Positions 34,601 through 44,102 of a stretch of 64,000 bases of DNA are shown in pieces (position 1 is the stretch's first letter; every line of letters begins with the position of its first letter). The position numbers were made by a program, and so were the translations under genes. Below the pieces are notes generated by a model. The model saw nothing but the letters and a program-made list of their open reading frames with translations, was not told the DNA's origin and made no database searches. The DNA is from Mycobacterium sp. PSTR-4-N (GTDB lineage Bacteria; Actinomycetota; Actinomycetes; Mycobacteriales; Mycobacteriaceae): positions 48,584-112,583 of the forward strand of contig NZ_JAKRFN010000021.1 of assembly GCF_022348085.1 (NCBI RefSeq), given 5' to 3'.

Positions 34601-37600
34601 GATGCATCGGCTCGCTGCCGAGGTGCTCGGCCAACTCCTCGCCGACGAGGATGTCACCGATCGCCTCACCCTCGCCCAGCCACAGCGACTTCAACGAGCC
34701 CGACCAGTTCGGCCCCCACGCCAACTCGAGATCGGCGAACGTCTCGAACAGCTCCTGCGGACGCATCCGGGTGAGCCGCTCGAGTGCGTCCTCGACGGGT
34801 CCTGTCTCGGAGGCGGCCTCGTCCCGCCCGGCGACGATGGTGCCCTCGGCGTTGAGCGACCACTCCGCACCCTGCTCGCCGTAGGCGCGGCTGTGCACCT
34901 GGAACGACCACTGCCCGGCGTCGGCCGCCGGATGCAAGGTCAGCTGAACGTCACGGGAAGCCTTCTCCGGCAGAATGATCGGTTCGTAGAAGAAGACATC
35001 GGTGGCGTGGGCCGGGGTGCCGACGGCGGCCAGCGCCATCGCCGCGTAGGTCGCGCCGGGAACGACGACGGTGCCGTAGATGACGTGGTCGGACAGCCAC
35101 GGCTGCGTCTTGACCGACAGCCTGCTGGTGTAGATCGTGTCACCGGAGGCCAGTTCGCGTGCGGCGCCGAGGATGCCCGAACCCTGCGCGGCGGTGCCGC
35201 CGTCCACCGCGATCGCGGCCGTCTTGGGCCAGAAGCGCCGGTGCTGGAACGGGTAGGTGGGCAGTTCCAGGACCCGTCGTTCGCGCCTGCTCACCGCGGC
35301 GAAATCGGGTCGGTGGCCGGCGATGTACACGCCGGCCAACGCGTCTGCGACCTGGCGCTGATCGCCGACACCCTTGCGCAGTGAGGCGATCGCACGCGGC
35401 GCCGGCAGATGCTCGGGCCAGACCTGCACGGCCGCCCCGGTCAACACCGGCTGCGGGCCGATCTCCATGAGGACCGAGCACCCCAACCCGGCCACGGTGC
35501 GCACGCTCTCGGCGAACTGCACCGGCTGGCGGGAGTGCCGGCGCCAGTACTCCGCGTCGAGCGTGGCGTGTCCGGTGAGCACGGCGCCGGTGCGGTTGCA
35601 CACCAGCGGCAGGGTGGGGCTGGCGAAGTCGAGTTGCGCCGCGTACGCCTGGAATTCGTCGAGGACCGGGTCCAACAGCTCCGAGTGGAACGCGTGGCTG
35701 GTTTCCAGCCATGTGCACCGGATGCCGTCCTCGCTGAAGGTCGCGACGATCTGCTCCAGATCCTCACCCGGTCCGGACAGCACGGTGTTGGGGCCGTTGT
35801 AGGCGGCCACCGACACCCGCGGATGCGCGCCCGCGGCCTGTTCGACCCGGCTTGCGTCGGCGAACACGGCCACCATCCGGCCGCCCTCGGGCAGCTCGCC
35901 GAACAGCCGACCGCGCTGAGCCATCAGCCGGGCGCCGTCGGCCAGGCTGAACACCCCGGCCACACAGGCGGCCGCGTATTGGCCGACGCTGTGGCCGAGC
36001 ACGACGTCGGGCTCGATGCCCCACGACTGCCACAACCGGGCCAGCCCCATCTCGATGGCGAACAGCGCGGGCTGCGCGAACGACGTGTGCCGCAGTCGCT
36101 TTCCGGCCTGGCCGCCGGTCTCCCGGTCGGTGGCGAAGAGAACCTCGAGCAGCGGGGTCGGCAGCAGATCCTCGATCGCCGCGGCGCACTCGTCGACGGT
36201 GGCGGCGAACACCGGCTGCGTCTGGTACAGCTCGCGAGCCATGCCCGGGTACTGGCTGCCCTGGCCGGTGAACAGCCAGGCCGTCGTCGGGCGGTGCGTG
36301 TGCTCACCGCGAACGACGCCGGGGCGCAGGCGATTCGCCGCCAGATCGCCCAGTGCGATGCGCGCGTCGGACATCGACTCCACGACCAGCGCGGCGCGGT
36401 GCTCGAAGTGGGAGCGACCCGTGCCGGCCGTGCGACACACGTCGGCGATGTCGGCCTCGGGATGGGCGCTCACCCATGCCTCGTACCGCTGCGCCAGCGC
36501 CACCAGCGCCTCGGGTGACCGCGCGGAGAGCGGCAGCACGCTCACGGTGTCGGTAGGGCCCGACGCCGGTTCGGACGCCGTCGTCGGCGGTGCCTCTTCC
36601 ACCAGGACGTGGGCGTTGGTCCCGGTGAAGCCGAACGAACTGACCCCGGCGCGGCGCGGCCGACCGTTGGTCTGCCACGGCATCGCATCGCCGAGCACCC
36701 GGACCGGCAGCGTGTCCCACGGGATGTGCGGAGACGGGGTGTCGAAGTGCAGGCTCTTGGGCAGCATCTGGTGCTGCAGGGACAACACGACCTTGATCAG
36801 ACCGGCTGCGCCCGAGGCGGATTCGGTGTGCCCGATGTTCGTCTTCACCGACCCCATCAGCAGTGGCTCCGTGCGGGAGTCCCCGTAGGCCGCCGCGGCG
36901 GCCTGCACCTCGATCGGATCGCCCAGCGGGGTGCCGGTGCCGTGGGCCTCGAGGTAGTCGATGTCGCCGCCGGAGAGACCGGCGCGCGCGAGGACCGAGC
37001 CGATCAACCGTTGCTGGGCGCCGCCGTTGGGCACGGTCAGGCCGCTGGACGCGCCGTCCTGGTTGACGCCGCTGCCCGCGATGACGGCAGCGATCGGATC
37101 GCCGTCACGCTGGGCGTCGGACAGCCGCTTGAGCACCAGCACACCGCAGCCCTCGCTGCGCACGTAGCCGTCGGCCGACGCGTCGAACGTCTTGCACCGG
37201 CCCGCCGGCGACAGCATCCGGGCACGCGATGCTGCCACCGTGGTCACCGGGCTCAACAGCACGTTGACGCCACCGGCGACGGCCAGGTCGCAGTCTCCGG
37301 AGTGCAGGGCCTGGCAGGCCTGGTGCACGGCCACCAGCGCGGAGCTGCACGCGGTGTCGACGGCGACGGCGGGGCCTTCGAGTCCCAGCGCGAAGGCCAC
37401 CCGGCCCGAGATCGCGTTCAGCGCGTTGCCGGTGATGAAGTGCGGTTGGATCTTGTCGATCGACTCGGCCGAGAGCAGGTGCGCGTACTCGTTGGCGGCG
37501 ACACCGGTGAACACCCCGGTGCGGCTGCCCCGCAACGACGCAGGGGAATACCCCGCCCGTTCCAGGCCCGCCCAGACGGTTTCGAGCATCAGCCGCTGCT

Positions 37601-40600
37601 GCGGCTCGATCCACACGGCCTCACGTGGGGAGATGCCGAAGAACTCGGGGTCGAATCCGTCGATACCGTCGAGGAATCCGCCGAACCGGGTGTAGATCTT
37701 GCCCGCGGCGTCGGGATCGGGGTCGTAGAACTCGTCGATGTCGAAGCGGTCCTCGGGGACCTCGCGGATCGCGTCGACTCCGCCGGCGAGCACCTCCCAG
37801 AACGCCTCCGGATCGGGGGCCCCGGGGAATCGGCAGGACACCGCGACGATCGCGATCGGTTCGTCGGTGCGGGCGGCGGCGACCGTGACCGGCCGCTCCG
37901 TCGGCGCGTCGGTGAGACCGAGGACGTCGCCGAGCAGGTAGTCGGCGACGGCGTCGATACGCGGATGATCCATGGCCAGCGTCGCGGGGATCTCCCGGCC
38001 CACCCCGGTTTCGATCCGGCGGCGCAGCTCGACGGCCATCAGCGAGTCCATGCCGATGTCGAAGAAGCCGGCGTCCTCGCGGATCTCGGCGACGTCGACG
38101 CGAGTGACCTCGGCCACCGCATCGCGCAGGTAGCCGATGAGCAGCGTGCGGCGCTGCTGCAGCGGGGCGTCGGTGAGGCGTTTCACCAGATCGGTCGGTC
38201 CACCGCCATGCACTGTCGAGACCTGCTGCGGAACCTCGTGATTCAGCTCGGCGAGGAAGCCGCGTCGACCGGTCTGCTCGTAGAGGGGCAGGAAGCGGGA
38301 CCACTCGACACGGGCCACCACGGCCTGTGCCGCACCGCCGACGACGGCGTCAGTGAGGCCGGCGAGGGCGTCGGCGGGTGACAGTGTCGCGACGCCGCGT
38401 TCCTCGAGCCGGGCCCGGGCCTGGGCATCGGCCATCCCCTCGAAGCCGGTTGACGCCCACGGCCCGAAGTTCACGGCGGTGGCGGCGACGCCGCGGTCGC
38501 GCAGGCTCCAGGACAACCCGTCGAGGAACGCGTTGGCCGCCCCGTAGGCCGTCTGGCCGAAGCTGCCCCACACCGAGGCGATCGACGACGTGCCGATGAA
38601 GAAGTCGAGCGGCAGATCGCGCGCGGCCTCGCTGAGATGCCATGCACCCCAGACCTTCCCGGCGAAGACCCGATCGATCTCCGCATCGTCCTGGGCGCTC
38701 ATCGGGCTGGCGCCGATCTCACCTGCCGCATGCACGATTCCCGCCAGCGGCGGGCGGTCGGCACTGGGCGCGAGCAGCTTGGCGACGCCGTGGGCGTCGG
38801 CGACGTCGGCCCTGGCGACCTCGATCTGGCACCCGTACTGATCGGCGAGCGCGGTGATGCGTGCGCTGACAGCCTCGCTGGGTGCGCGCCGGCTGGTGAG
38901 CAGGAGATGGCCGGCCCCGCGGGCGGCCAGGTGGGCGGCGACCTCCAGTCCGATCGAGCCAAGCCCGCCGGTGACGAGATACGTTGCGTCGGAACGGATG
39001 GGCAGAGAATCGGTGACCGGTTGACCGGTGCGCCGGGTGAGTCGCGGCACGTGCACGCCGCCGGCGCGCAGCGCGAGCTGATCCTCGCGGGGGCCTGCGC
39101 CGGCAGCCTGGCTGATCTGGCCGATCAGCGCCGACCATTGCTCGGTGGTGCCGGCGCCGAGATCGGCGAGACCGCCCCACAGCTGCGGCGCCTCGAGCGC
39201 GGTGGCGCGGCCGAAACCCCACAGGCAACTCTGGTCCGGCGCCACGACGTCGACGTCGGTGACGCGCTGCGCGTTGCGGGTCAGAATCCACACGGGTGCG
39301 CGGACATCGGCGGCCGCCGCGGCACGGAACAGCCGGCGCGTTCCGGGCAGCACGCTGTGCTGCATCCGCAGCAGGGAGCGCATCGAGGGCGGTCCATCCG
39401 CGAGGGCGGCGTCGAGCGCGGCGACGTGCAGGATGCGCAGGGCCGGATCGCCGGCGGCCGCGCGGACCGTCTCGGTGAACGCGGCCTCCTCGGCGTCGGA
39501 GACGGGCAGCCCGACGACGCGGTGGCGATGTCCGCGGGCGGCGAGCAGGTCGATCAGCGGTCGGATGGCGTCGGTGTCGTCGCCGACGATGAGCCAGGAC
39601 GGTGCGTCCGCGGGGTCGAGGCGTGCGGGCGGGAGGACATCCCAGCGGATCTGGTAGCGGGCATCGCTGATCGACTGGGCGTCGCGCTGCTGATTGTGTT
39701 GGGCAGCAAGCTTGCTCAGGACGTCACGGACATGCGGATCGTCGGAGCCGAGCAGGGTGGCGAGTTCGTCGATGCGGCCGTCCTCGAGCAACGCGACGGC
39801 GGCGGTGCGCGCGCCCCGCTCCTTCGGTGCATCGGTCCGCTCCTGCTCGTCGCGGAACCAGTACCGCCGATGCTCGAACGGATAGGTCGGCAGGTCGAGT
39901 AGCCGCGCCGTCGTGGCAGAGACGGCACCGAAGTCGGGCTGGTGGCCCAGCACGTAGGCGTCGGCCAGCGCTTCGGTGATCTGCCTGCGGTCCTCGACAG
40001 CGGGCCGCAGCGACGCGATCACCCGCGGTGCGGTGGCAGGGTCGGGCCAGGCGGACAGCGCGGCCGCGGTCAGCACGGGTCGAGGCCCGATCTCGACCAG
40101 CAGCTTGCAGTTCATCTCCGCGAGAGTTTTTATGCTGGCAGCGAATTGGACCGGCTGGCGGGCGTGCCGGCGCCAGTAGGCGCCGTCGAGGTTGGTGCTG
40201 CGGCCCAGCGCTGCGCCGGTGCGGTTGTCGATCAGGATCCGCTGGGGTGCGCCGAACGTGAATTGTGATGCCGCTGCTTCGAATTCGTCGAGGATCGGGT
40301 CGAGCAGCGCGGAGTGGAAGGCGTGGCTGGTTTCGAGCCGATCGCAGCGGATGTTGTCGGCGGCCAGCGTGGCCACCGCCTTCTCGAGATCGGCCGCCGG
40401 GCCGGACAGCACGGTGTTGGCGCCGTTGTAGGCGGCCACCGACAGTGTCGGTATCTCGTCGACCACGGCCTCGACCCGGTCGGCGGGCGCGAAGATCGCG
40501 GCCATCCGGCCGCCGGCGGGCAGGCTTTGGAAGAGCTTGCCGCGCAACGCGATCAGCCGCGCGCCGGCCGCGACGTCGAGCACGTCGGCCACGCAGGCCG

Positions 40601-42533
40601 CGGCGTACTGCCCGACGCTGTGGCCGAGCACGACATCGGGTTGCAGACCCCACGACTGCCAGAGCCGAGCCAGCCCCATCTCCACCGCGAACAGCGCGGG
40701 CTGGGCATAGCTCGTCTGCCGCAGAGCTTCCTGCGCATCCGCTTCGGAACCGGAACCGTCGAGGGCGAACATGACGTCGAGCAGCGGTGTGTCGAGCAGG
40801 TCGGCGACGGCGTTTGCGCAGGCGTCGACGGTCTCGGCGAACACCGGTTCGGAGTCGTACAGTTGGCGCGCCATGCCGGGGTACTGGCTGCCCTGGCCGG
40901 TGAACAGCCAGGCCGTCTTCGGCACGTCGTGGGCCTCGCCGCGGACCAGTCCGGGCGCGGGACGGTCGTCGGCCACCGCACCCAGCAGTTCCAGTGCGGT
41001 CTCGCGGGAGTCGGCCACCAGGGCCGCCCGGTGCTCGGTGTGCGCGCGGGCCACGCCCGCGGTGAAGCACACGTCGGCAAGCGTGGCGTCGGGATGTGCG
41101 GCCCACCAGTCGCGGTATGCGCCGGCGAGCGCACGCAGCGCGGTCGGTGTCCGGGCCGACAGCGGAAGCAGGTGCGGTCCGTCCTGCGCAACCTGATCGG
41201 TGCCGGTCTCGGGCAGGGGGGCCTCTTCGAGGATCACATGCGCATTGGTGCCGGCGAAGCCGAACGAGCTGACCCCGGCGATGCGCGGCCGGTCGCCGCG
41301 GCGCCAGGGCGTGGTGTCCGTGACCACCTCGACGGGCAGCCGGTGCCAGGGGATGTGCGGCGACGGGTTCTCGAAATTCAGGTGCTTGGGCAGGGTTTCG
41401 TGCTCGAGCGCGAGGATCACCTTGATCACGCCTGCGATGCCCGCGGCGGCTTCGAGGTGCCCGATGTTGGTCTTCGCCGAACCGATCAGCAGGGGGCGGT
41501 CGGCCTCGCGGCCATCACCGAGTGCGGCGCCGGCGGCCTGCGCCTCGATCGGATCGCCGAGCGAGGTGCCGGTGCCGTGGGCTTCGAGGTAGTCGACGTC
41601 GCGCGGGTCGATGCCGGCGCGGCGTAGCGCGGCACCGATGACACGCTGCTGGGCGACGCCGTTGGGCACGGTCAGACCGCCCGACGCACCGTCCTGGTTG
41701 ATCGCGCTGCCGCGAACCACCGCGCGGATGTGGTCACCGTCGCGCAGGGCGTCCTCGAGCCGCTTGATCACGATGATCCCGCAGCCCTCGCCGCGCGCGT
41801 AACCGTCGGCGGCCGCGTCGAAGGTCTTGCAGCGGCCGTCGGGTGCCAGCATGTGCGCGTTCGAGAACGTGATCATCGTGGCCGGCGTCAGCAGCACGTT
41901 CGCCCCGCCGGCCAGCGCCAGGTCGCACTCGCCGAGCTGCAGTGCCTGGCAGGCCTGGTGGATCGCCACCAGCGAGGAACTGCATGCGGTGTCGACGGCC
42001 ACCGCGGGCCCCTGCAGGCCGAGCCGGTAGCTGATCCGGCCCGCCGCCGCGGCGTTGGATGTCCCGATGGCCATGTAGGCCTCGATCTCGGGATAGTCCA
42101 GTTCGTCGGACATGATGCCCAGGTAGTCGTGGGTGGCCAGCCCCACGAACACGCCGGTGTCGCTGCCCGCCAGCGTCGACGGCGCGATTCCCGCGTGTTC
42201 GAGCGCGTGCCACGAGGTCTCCAGGAGCAGGCGGTGCTGCGGATCCATCTGCCGCACCTCGCGAGTCGACATCCCGAAGAAGGGTGCGTCGAAGCCGATG
42301 ACGTCGTCGACGAACCCGGCCCGCCGGGTCGCCACCTTGCCCGGGCTGCCGGGCTCTGCGTCGTAGAAGGCCTCGGCGTTCCAGCGGTCCGGCGGCACCT
42401 CGGAGATGGCGTCGCGGCCCTGGCTCAGCAGGTCCCAGAACGCGTCGGCGTCGGGCGCCCCGGGCAGTCGGGCTGCGTACCCGATGACCGCGAAGCGCGC
42501 TGCCGGCTCGTTCGGATCTGCAGCGGAAACCAT
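31605..42533 (-). CDS. Bimodular type I polyketide synthase, trehalose polyphleate type
   Basis: A 3642-residue PKS with the domain order KS-AT-KR-ACP then KS-AT-DH-ER-KR-ACP. KS active cysteines are at 184 and 1729 (DTACSS). AT serines are 639 and 2182 (GHSVGQY), each with a later HAFHS motif that marks malonyl selection. ACP serines are 1497 and 3587 (MDSL, TDSL). The DH has its His at 2483 in HVIYGTVVVPG. The ER nucleotide motif is near 3094, and KR motifs are near 1187 and 3283. Module 1 has no DH or ER. The size and the divergent papA3-mmpL10-fadD-PE genes match the TPP synthase of M. smegmatis (MSMEG_0408, from memory), which makes phleic acids. I chose the ATG at 42533 because GAGGGGGGAA precedes it; an ATG at 42551 lacks a ribosome site. 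Confidence 0.92.
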   Translation of the reverse strand: MVSAADPNEPAARFAVIGYAARLPGAPDADAFWDLLSQGRDAISEVPPDRWNAEAFYDAEPGSPGKVATRRAGFVDDVIGFDAPFFGMSTREVRQMDPQHRLLLETSWHALEHAGIAPSTLAGSDTGVFVGLATHDYLGIMSDELDYPEIEAYMAIGTSNAAAAGRISYRLGLQGPAVAVDTACSSSLVAIHQACQALQLGECDLALAGGANVLLTPATMITFSNAHMLAPDGRCKTFDAAADGYARGEGCGIIVIKRLEDALRDGDHIRAVVRGSAINQDGASGGLTVPNGVAQQRVIGAALRRAGIDPRDVDYLEAHGTGTSLGDPIEAQAAGAALGDGREADRPLLIGSAKTNIGHLEAAAGIAGVIKVILALEHETLPKHLNFENPSPHIPWHRLPVEVVTDTTPWRRGDRPRIAGVSSFGFAGTNAHVILEEAPLPETGTDQVAQDGPHLLPLSARTPTALRALAGAYRDWWAAHPDATLADVCFTAGVARAHTEHRAALVADSRETALELLGAVADDRPAPGLVRGEAHDVPKTAWLFTGQGSQYPGMARQLYDSEPVFAETVDACANAVADLLDTPLLDVMFALDGSGSEADAQEALRQTSYAQPALFAVEMGLARLWQSWGLQPDVVLGHSVGQYAAACVADVLDVAAGARLIALRGKLFQSLPAGGRMAAIFAPADRVEAVVDEIPTLSVAAYNGANTVLSGPAADLEKAVATLAADNIRCDRLETSHAFHSALLDPILDEFEAAASQFTFGAPQRILIDNRTGAALGRSTNLDGAYWRRHARQPVQFAASIKTLAEMNCKLLVEIGPRPVLTAAALSAWPDPATAPRVIASLRPAVEDRRQITEALADAYVLGHQPDFGAVSATTARLLDLPTYPFEHRRYWFRDEQERTDAPKERGARTAAVALLEDGRIDELATLLGSDDPHVRDVLSKLAAQHNQQRDAQSISDARYQIRWDVLPPARLDPADAPSWLIVGDDTDAIRPLIDLLAARGHRHRVVGLPVSDAEEAAFTETVRAAAGDPALRILHVAALDAALADGPPSMRSLLRMQHSVLPGTRRLFRAAAAADVRAPVWILTRNAQRVTDVDVVAPDQSCLWGFGRATALEAPQLWGGLADLGAGTTEQWSALIGQISQAAGAGPREDQLALRAGGVHVPRLTRRTGQPVTDSLPIRSDATYLVTGGLGSIGLEVAAHLAARGAGHLLLTSRRAPSEAVSARITALADQYGCQIEVARADVADAHGVAKLLAPSADRPPLAGIVHAAGEIGASPMSAQDDAEIDRVFAGKVWGAWHLSEAARDLPLDFFIGTSSIASVWGSFGQTAYGAANAFLDGLSWSLRDRGVAATAVNFGPWASTGFEGMADAQARARLEERGVATLSPADALAGLTDAVVGGAAQAVVARVEWSRFLPLYEQTGRRGFLAELNHEVPQQVSTVHGGGPTDLVKRLTDAPLQQRRTLLIGYLRDAVAEVTRVDVAEIREDAGFFDIGMDSLMAVELRRRIETGVGREIPATLAMDHPRIDAVADYLLGDVLGLTDAPTERPVTVAAARTDEPIAIVAVSCRFPGAPDPEAFWEVLAGGVDAIREVPEDRFDIDEFYDPDPDAAGKIYTRFGGFLDGIDGFDPEFFGISPREAVWIEPQQRLMLETVWAGLERAGYSPASLRGSRTGVFTGVAANEYAHLLSAESIDKIQPHFITGNALNAISGRVAFALGLEGPAVAVDTACSSALVAVHQACQALHSGDCDLAVAGGVNVLLSPVTTVAASRARMLSPAGRCKTFDASADGYVRSEGCGVLVLKRLSDAQRDGDPIAAVIAGSGVNQDGASSGLTVPNGGAQQRLIGSVLARAGLSGGDIDYLEAHGTGTPLGDPIEVQAAAAAYGDSRTEPLLMGSVKTNIGHTESASGAAGLIKVVLSLQHQMLPKSLHFDTPSPHIPWDTLPVRVLGDAMPWQTNGRPRRAGVSSFGFTGTNAHVLVEEAPPTTASEPASGPTDTVSVLPLSARSPEALVALAQRYEAWVSAHPEADIADVCRTAGTGRSHFEHRAALVVESMSDARIALGDLAANRLRPGVVRGEHTHRPTTAWLFTGQGSQYPGMARELYQTQPVFAATVDECAAAIEDLLPTPLLEVLFATDRETGGQAGKRLRHTSFAQPALFAIEMGLARLWQSWGIEPDVVLGHSVGQYAAACVAGVFSLADGARLMAQRGRLFGELPEGGRMVAVFADASRVEQAAGAHPRVSVAAYNGPNTVLSGPGEDLEQIVATFSEDGIRCTWLETSHAFHSELLDPVLDEFQAYAAQLDFASPTLPLVCNRTGAVLTGHATLDAEYWRRHSRQPVQFAESVRTVAGLGCSVLMEIGPQPVLTGAAVQVWPEHLPAPRAIASLRKGVGDQRQVADALAGVYIAGHRPDFAAVSRRERRVLELPTYPFQHRRFWPKTAAIAVDGGTAAQGSGILGAARELASGDTIYTSRLSVKTQPWLSDHVIYGTVVVPGATYAAMALAAVGTPAHATDVFFYEPIILPEKASRDVQLTLHPAADAGQWSFQVHSRAYGEQGAEWSLNAEGTIVAGRDEAASETGPVEDALERLTRMRPQELFETFADLELAWGPNWSGSLKSLWLGEGEAIGDILVGEELAEHLGSEPMHPVLMDLCTGVAFPAFPAVLAAEQGVSDLYLPLRYGQVSVQQPMPRRFYCRATWHQSALDSETQVFDLDFVDRDGHRLGGIREFTVKRAPREALLRGLGGDTGRLLYTVGWHEVPLPDTEPEAEPVTPSGTWLIADFAELAALVPGAIAVDRATDTTPLGQVLADAQQRGVGFSGVIWRAARSQAGALDVRLEQEIAELLGAVRAVQSGEVKLPGGLWIVTERAVACESGEPVDPVQAALWGFGRTAINEEPALRARLVDCDGSDEAVRLLAGLVSAPVDEPEMAVRQGKLLASRLLPWSRSGHLSVPRSSDYVLAPTERGAIDNLRLTETEVEPPAGGYVQVRVEAAGLNFRDVLNVLGLYPGDPGPIGGDFAGTVTQIGDEVTGLTVGQRVYGSMQGAFASRFNVPSQFLAPIPDGISAVDAATIPAAALTVRLSFDWAQLKPGDKVLIHAASGGVGLAAVQMAQRCGAEVFATASTFKRDTLRRLGVKYVYDSRTTEFADQILADTGGAGVDVVLNSLTSEGFIDATLRATAQGGRFAEIAKRDIWTTDQMAAARPDIDYEIVALDTVMFTEPDRIRDLLTEVSDGLAQGEWTPLPAEIYPLTEARSAFRRMQQARHIGKIVLQMPTPLQPQPDRTYLITGGLGAIGLHTAAHLAQLGAGDLVLTSRRAPSAQAQQLIDDITDRHRCRVHVVTADVGDFEDVRRLLAHIRAELPPLGGVLHLAGVLDDALLSGLDLDRFRTTLAPKAFGASHLDRLTRDDDLEFFIVSSSVSSVFGSPGQANYATANAYLDGLVAHRRAAGLPATGVNFGPWGRGGMASSEAVSANISAQGLIPLEPSAALSALAEVVANGTGQATVIKANWARAAKVLGAARPPILDLVLPRDGGEVSGDSELLRQLQEIPVPARAGFVTEFLQREVQNFLRLAQPPAASSRFLDLGTDSLMAIELRNRLHSQFGGAFTINATAVFDYPTIGGLAEYLVGQLPDAEPAADAEQSG

Positions 42534-42650
42534 GCCGCTTTCCCCCCTCATCAGCGGTGAACTTACTCGGCGGTCAGATTAGCGCGAGCATCGTGCACAA
42601 TGTCACCCGAACGTCATTGTTCGATCTTGGTCAGCGGGGAGGACGGCGCG
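42534..42650. promoter_or_regulatory. Divergent promoter region between pks and papA3
   Basis: This short region must hold both promoters of the polyphleate locus. It contains ACAATG (42597-42602) and CATTGT (42615-42620), an inverted repeat with a 12-base spacer. It also has TTACTCGGCGGTCA (42563-42576), one base away from the TTAC-N6-GTAA motif seen at fabG4/fadA2 and fadE5. GGGGAGGA at 42635-42642 is the papA3 ribosome site. No clear -10 or -35 could be assigned. Confidence 0.45.
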
Positions 42651-44072
42651 GTGCGCATCGGCACGATCACGGTTGGCGCACTCGATGAATGGTCGGTCGC
42701 CGCAGGCAAGGTGACGTCTTGGCATCCGACGCCGGCCGCCGTCGAGAAGGCGCGGCAGGCGCCGGTCAGTCCGGTGCCCGTGAGCTACATGCAGGGCCAG
42801 CACCTGCGGAACTACAGCGAGCGGCACGCAGCCGGGCTCACCTTCTCCCGCCAGATCATCGCCAGCTGCGACGTCGCCGGTCAGTGCGACATCGCGGCGA
42901 TGGACCACGCCGTGAACAACTACCTGCGCCGCCACGACACGTTCCGCAGCTGGTTCGCCCCGACCGAGGACGGCCGATTCGTCCGGCACGCCCTGACCGA
43001 TCCGGCCGACATCGAGTTCGTCCCCGTCGAGCGCGGCCACATGACGATCGAGCAGATCCACGCCCACGTCATCGACATTCCGAGCCCGCTGGAATGGGGC
43101 TGCTTCACGTTCGGCGTGATCCAGGGTGAGGACCACTTCAGCTTCTTCGCGGCGATGGATCACGTGCACGGCGACGCGACGCTCATCGGCACCACGATGA
43201 TGGAAGCCAACGGCATGTACTCGGCACTGAGCCTGGGCGGGCAGGCGCTCCAGCTGCCCGACGCCGGCAGTTTCGACGACTTCTGTGTGCGCGAACGCGA
43301 ATACACCGATGCGCTGACGACCGACTCGCCCGGCGTCACGGCGTGGCTCGACTTCGCCGAGAACAACGCCGACGGCTTCCCGGAGTTCCCGCTGCCGCTC
43401 GGCGATCCGGAGGCCTCGACGCGCAGCACCATGACGTCACTGATGCTGATGGACAGCGCGCAGACCGCGCGCTTCGAGGCCGCGTGCGCGGGCGCCGGAG
43501 CCCGGTTCGTCGGCGGGCTGTTCGCCTGCCTGGCCCAGGTCGAGCACGAGCTGACGGGGGCGCTCACCTACTACGGGCTGACCCCCCGCGATTCGCGGAG
43601 CGCGTCGGACAATTTCATGACCCAGGGCTGGTTCACCGGGCTGATCCCGATCGTCGTGCCGATCGGCGCGGCCTCGTTCTCCGATGCCGCCTGGTCGGCG
43701 CAGTCGGCGTTCGACGCCGGGCTCGCCATGGCCAAGGTGCCCTACTACCGCGTGCTGGAGCTGGCGCCCTGGCTGCGGTGGCCGCAGGCGAACTTCCCGG
43801 TGACGAACTTCCTGCACGGGGGCGCGGCGCCGATGAACGCGATCCTGGCGGCCGGCGAAATGGGGCTCGCCGACAACATCGGGATCTATCCTGACGGCCG
43901 GTACTCGTACCAGTTGACGATCTACATCTTCCGCTACGGCGAGGGCACGGCCATGGCGATCATGCACCCGGACAACGCGATCGCGGCCAAGTCGGTCGAC
44001 CGCTACATGGGGGCGATGAAATCGGTGGCGACGCGAGTCGCCGACAGTGGCCAGTGGGGACGCGTCGCCTAG
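42651..44072 (+). CDS. papA3: PapA3-type polyketide-associated acyltransferase
   Basis: A 473-residue condensation-domain acyltransferase of the Pap family. PapA3 in mycobacteria transfers acyl chains from a carrier to trehalose to make diacyltrehalose-type lipids. The catalytic HxxxD motif is His171 to Asp175 within MDHVHGDATLIG; the usual leading His of HHxxxD is Asp here, which still keeps the catalytic His. The solvent-channel region TQGWFTGLIPIVVPIG near residue 323 and NFPVTNFLHGG near 384 are family features. The GTG at 42651 was chosen because GGGGAGGA lies 8 bases upstream; 17 more codons are open upstream without a ribosome site. It is the first gene of the operon running to the PE-domain gene. 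Confidence 0.9.
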   Translation: MRIGTITVGALDEWSVAAGKVTSWHPTPAAVEKARQAPVSPVPVSYMQGQHLRNYSERHAAGLTFSRQIIASCDVAGQCDIAAMDHAVNNYLRRHDTFRSWFAPTEDGRFVRHALTDPADIEFVPVERGHMTIEQIHAHVIDIPSPLEWGCFTFGVIQGEDHFSFFAAMDHVHGDATLIGTTMMEANGMYSALSLGGQALQLPDAGSFDDFCVREREYTDALTTDSPGVTAWLDFAENNADGFPEFPLPLGDPEASTRSTMTSLMLMDSAQTARFEAACAGAGARFVGGLFACLAQVEHELTGALTYYGLTPRDSRSASDNFMTQGWFTGLIPIVVPIGAASFSDAAWSAQSAFDAGLAMAKVPYYRVLELAPWLRWPQANFPVTNFLHGGAAPMNAILAAGEMGLADNIGIYPDGRYSYQLTIYIFRYGEGTAMAIMHPDNAIAAKSVDRYMGAMKSVATRVADSGQWGRVA

Positions 44073-44102
44073 CGTGCGGTACGGCGAGGGGGTGAGGACG
44101 AC

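Noticed and set aside
42600..42650. An N-terminal extension of papA3
   Set aside because: The added 17 residues have no ribosome site and a strong one precedes the GTG at 42651.
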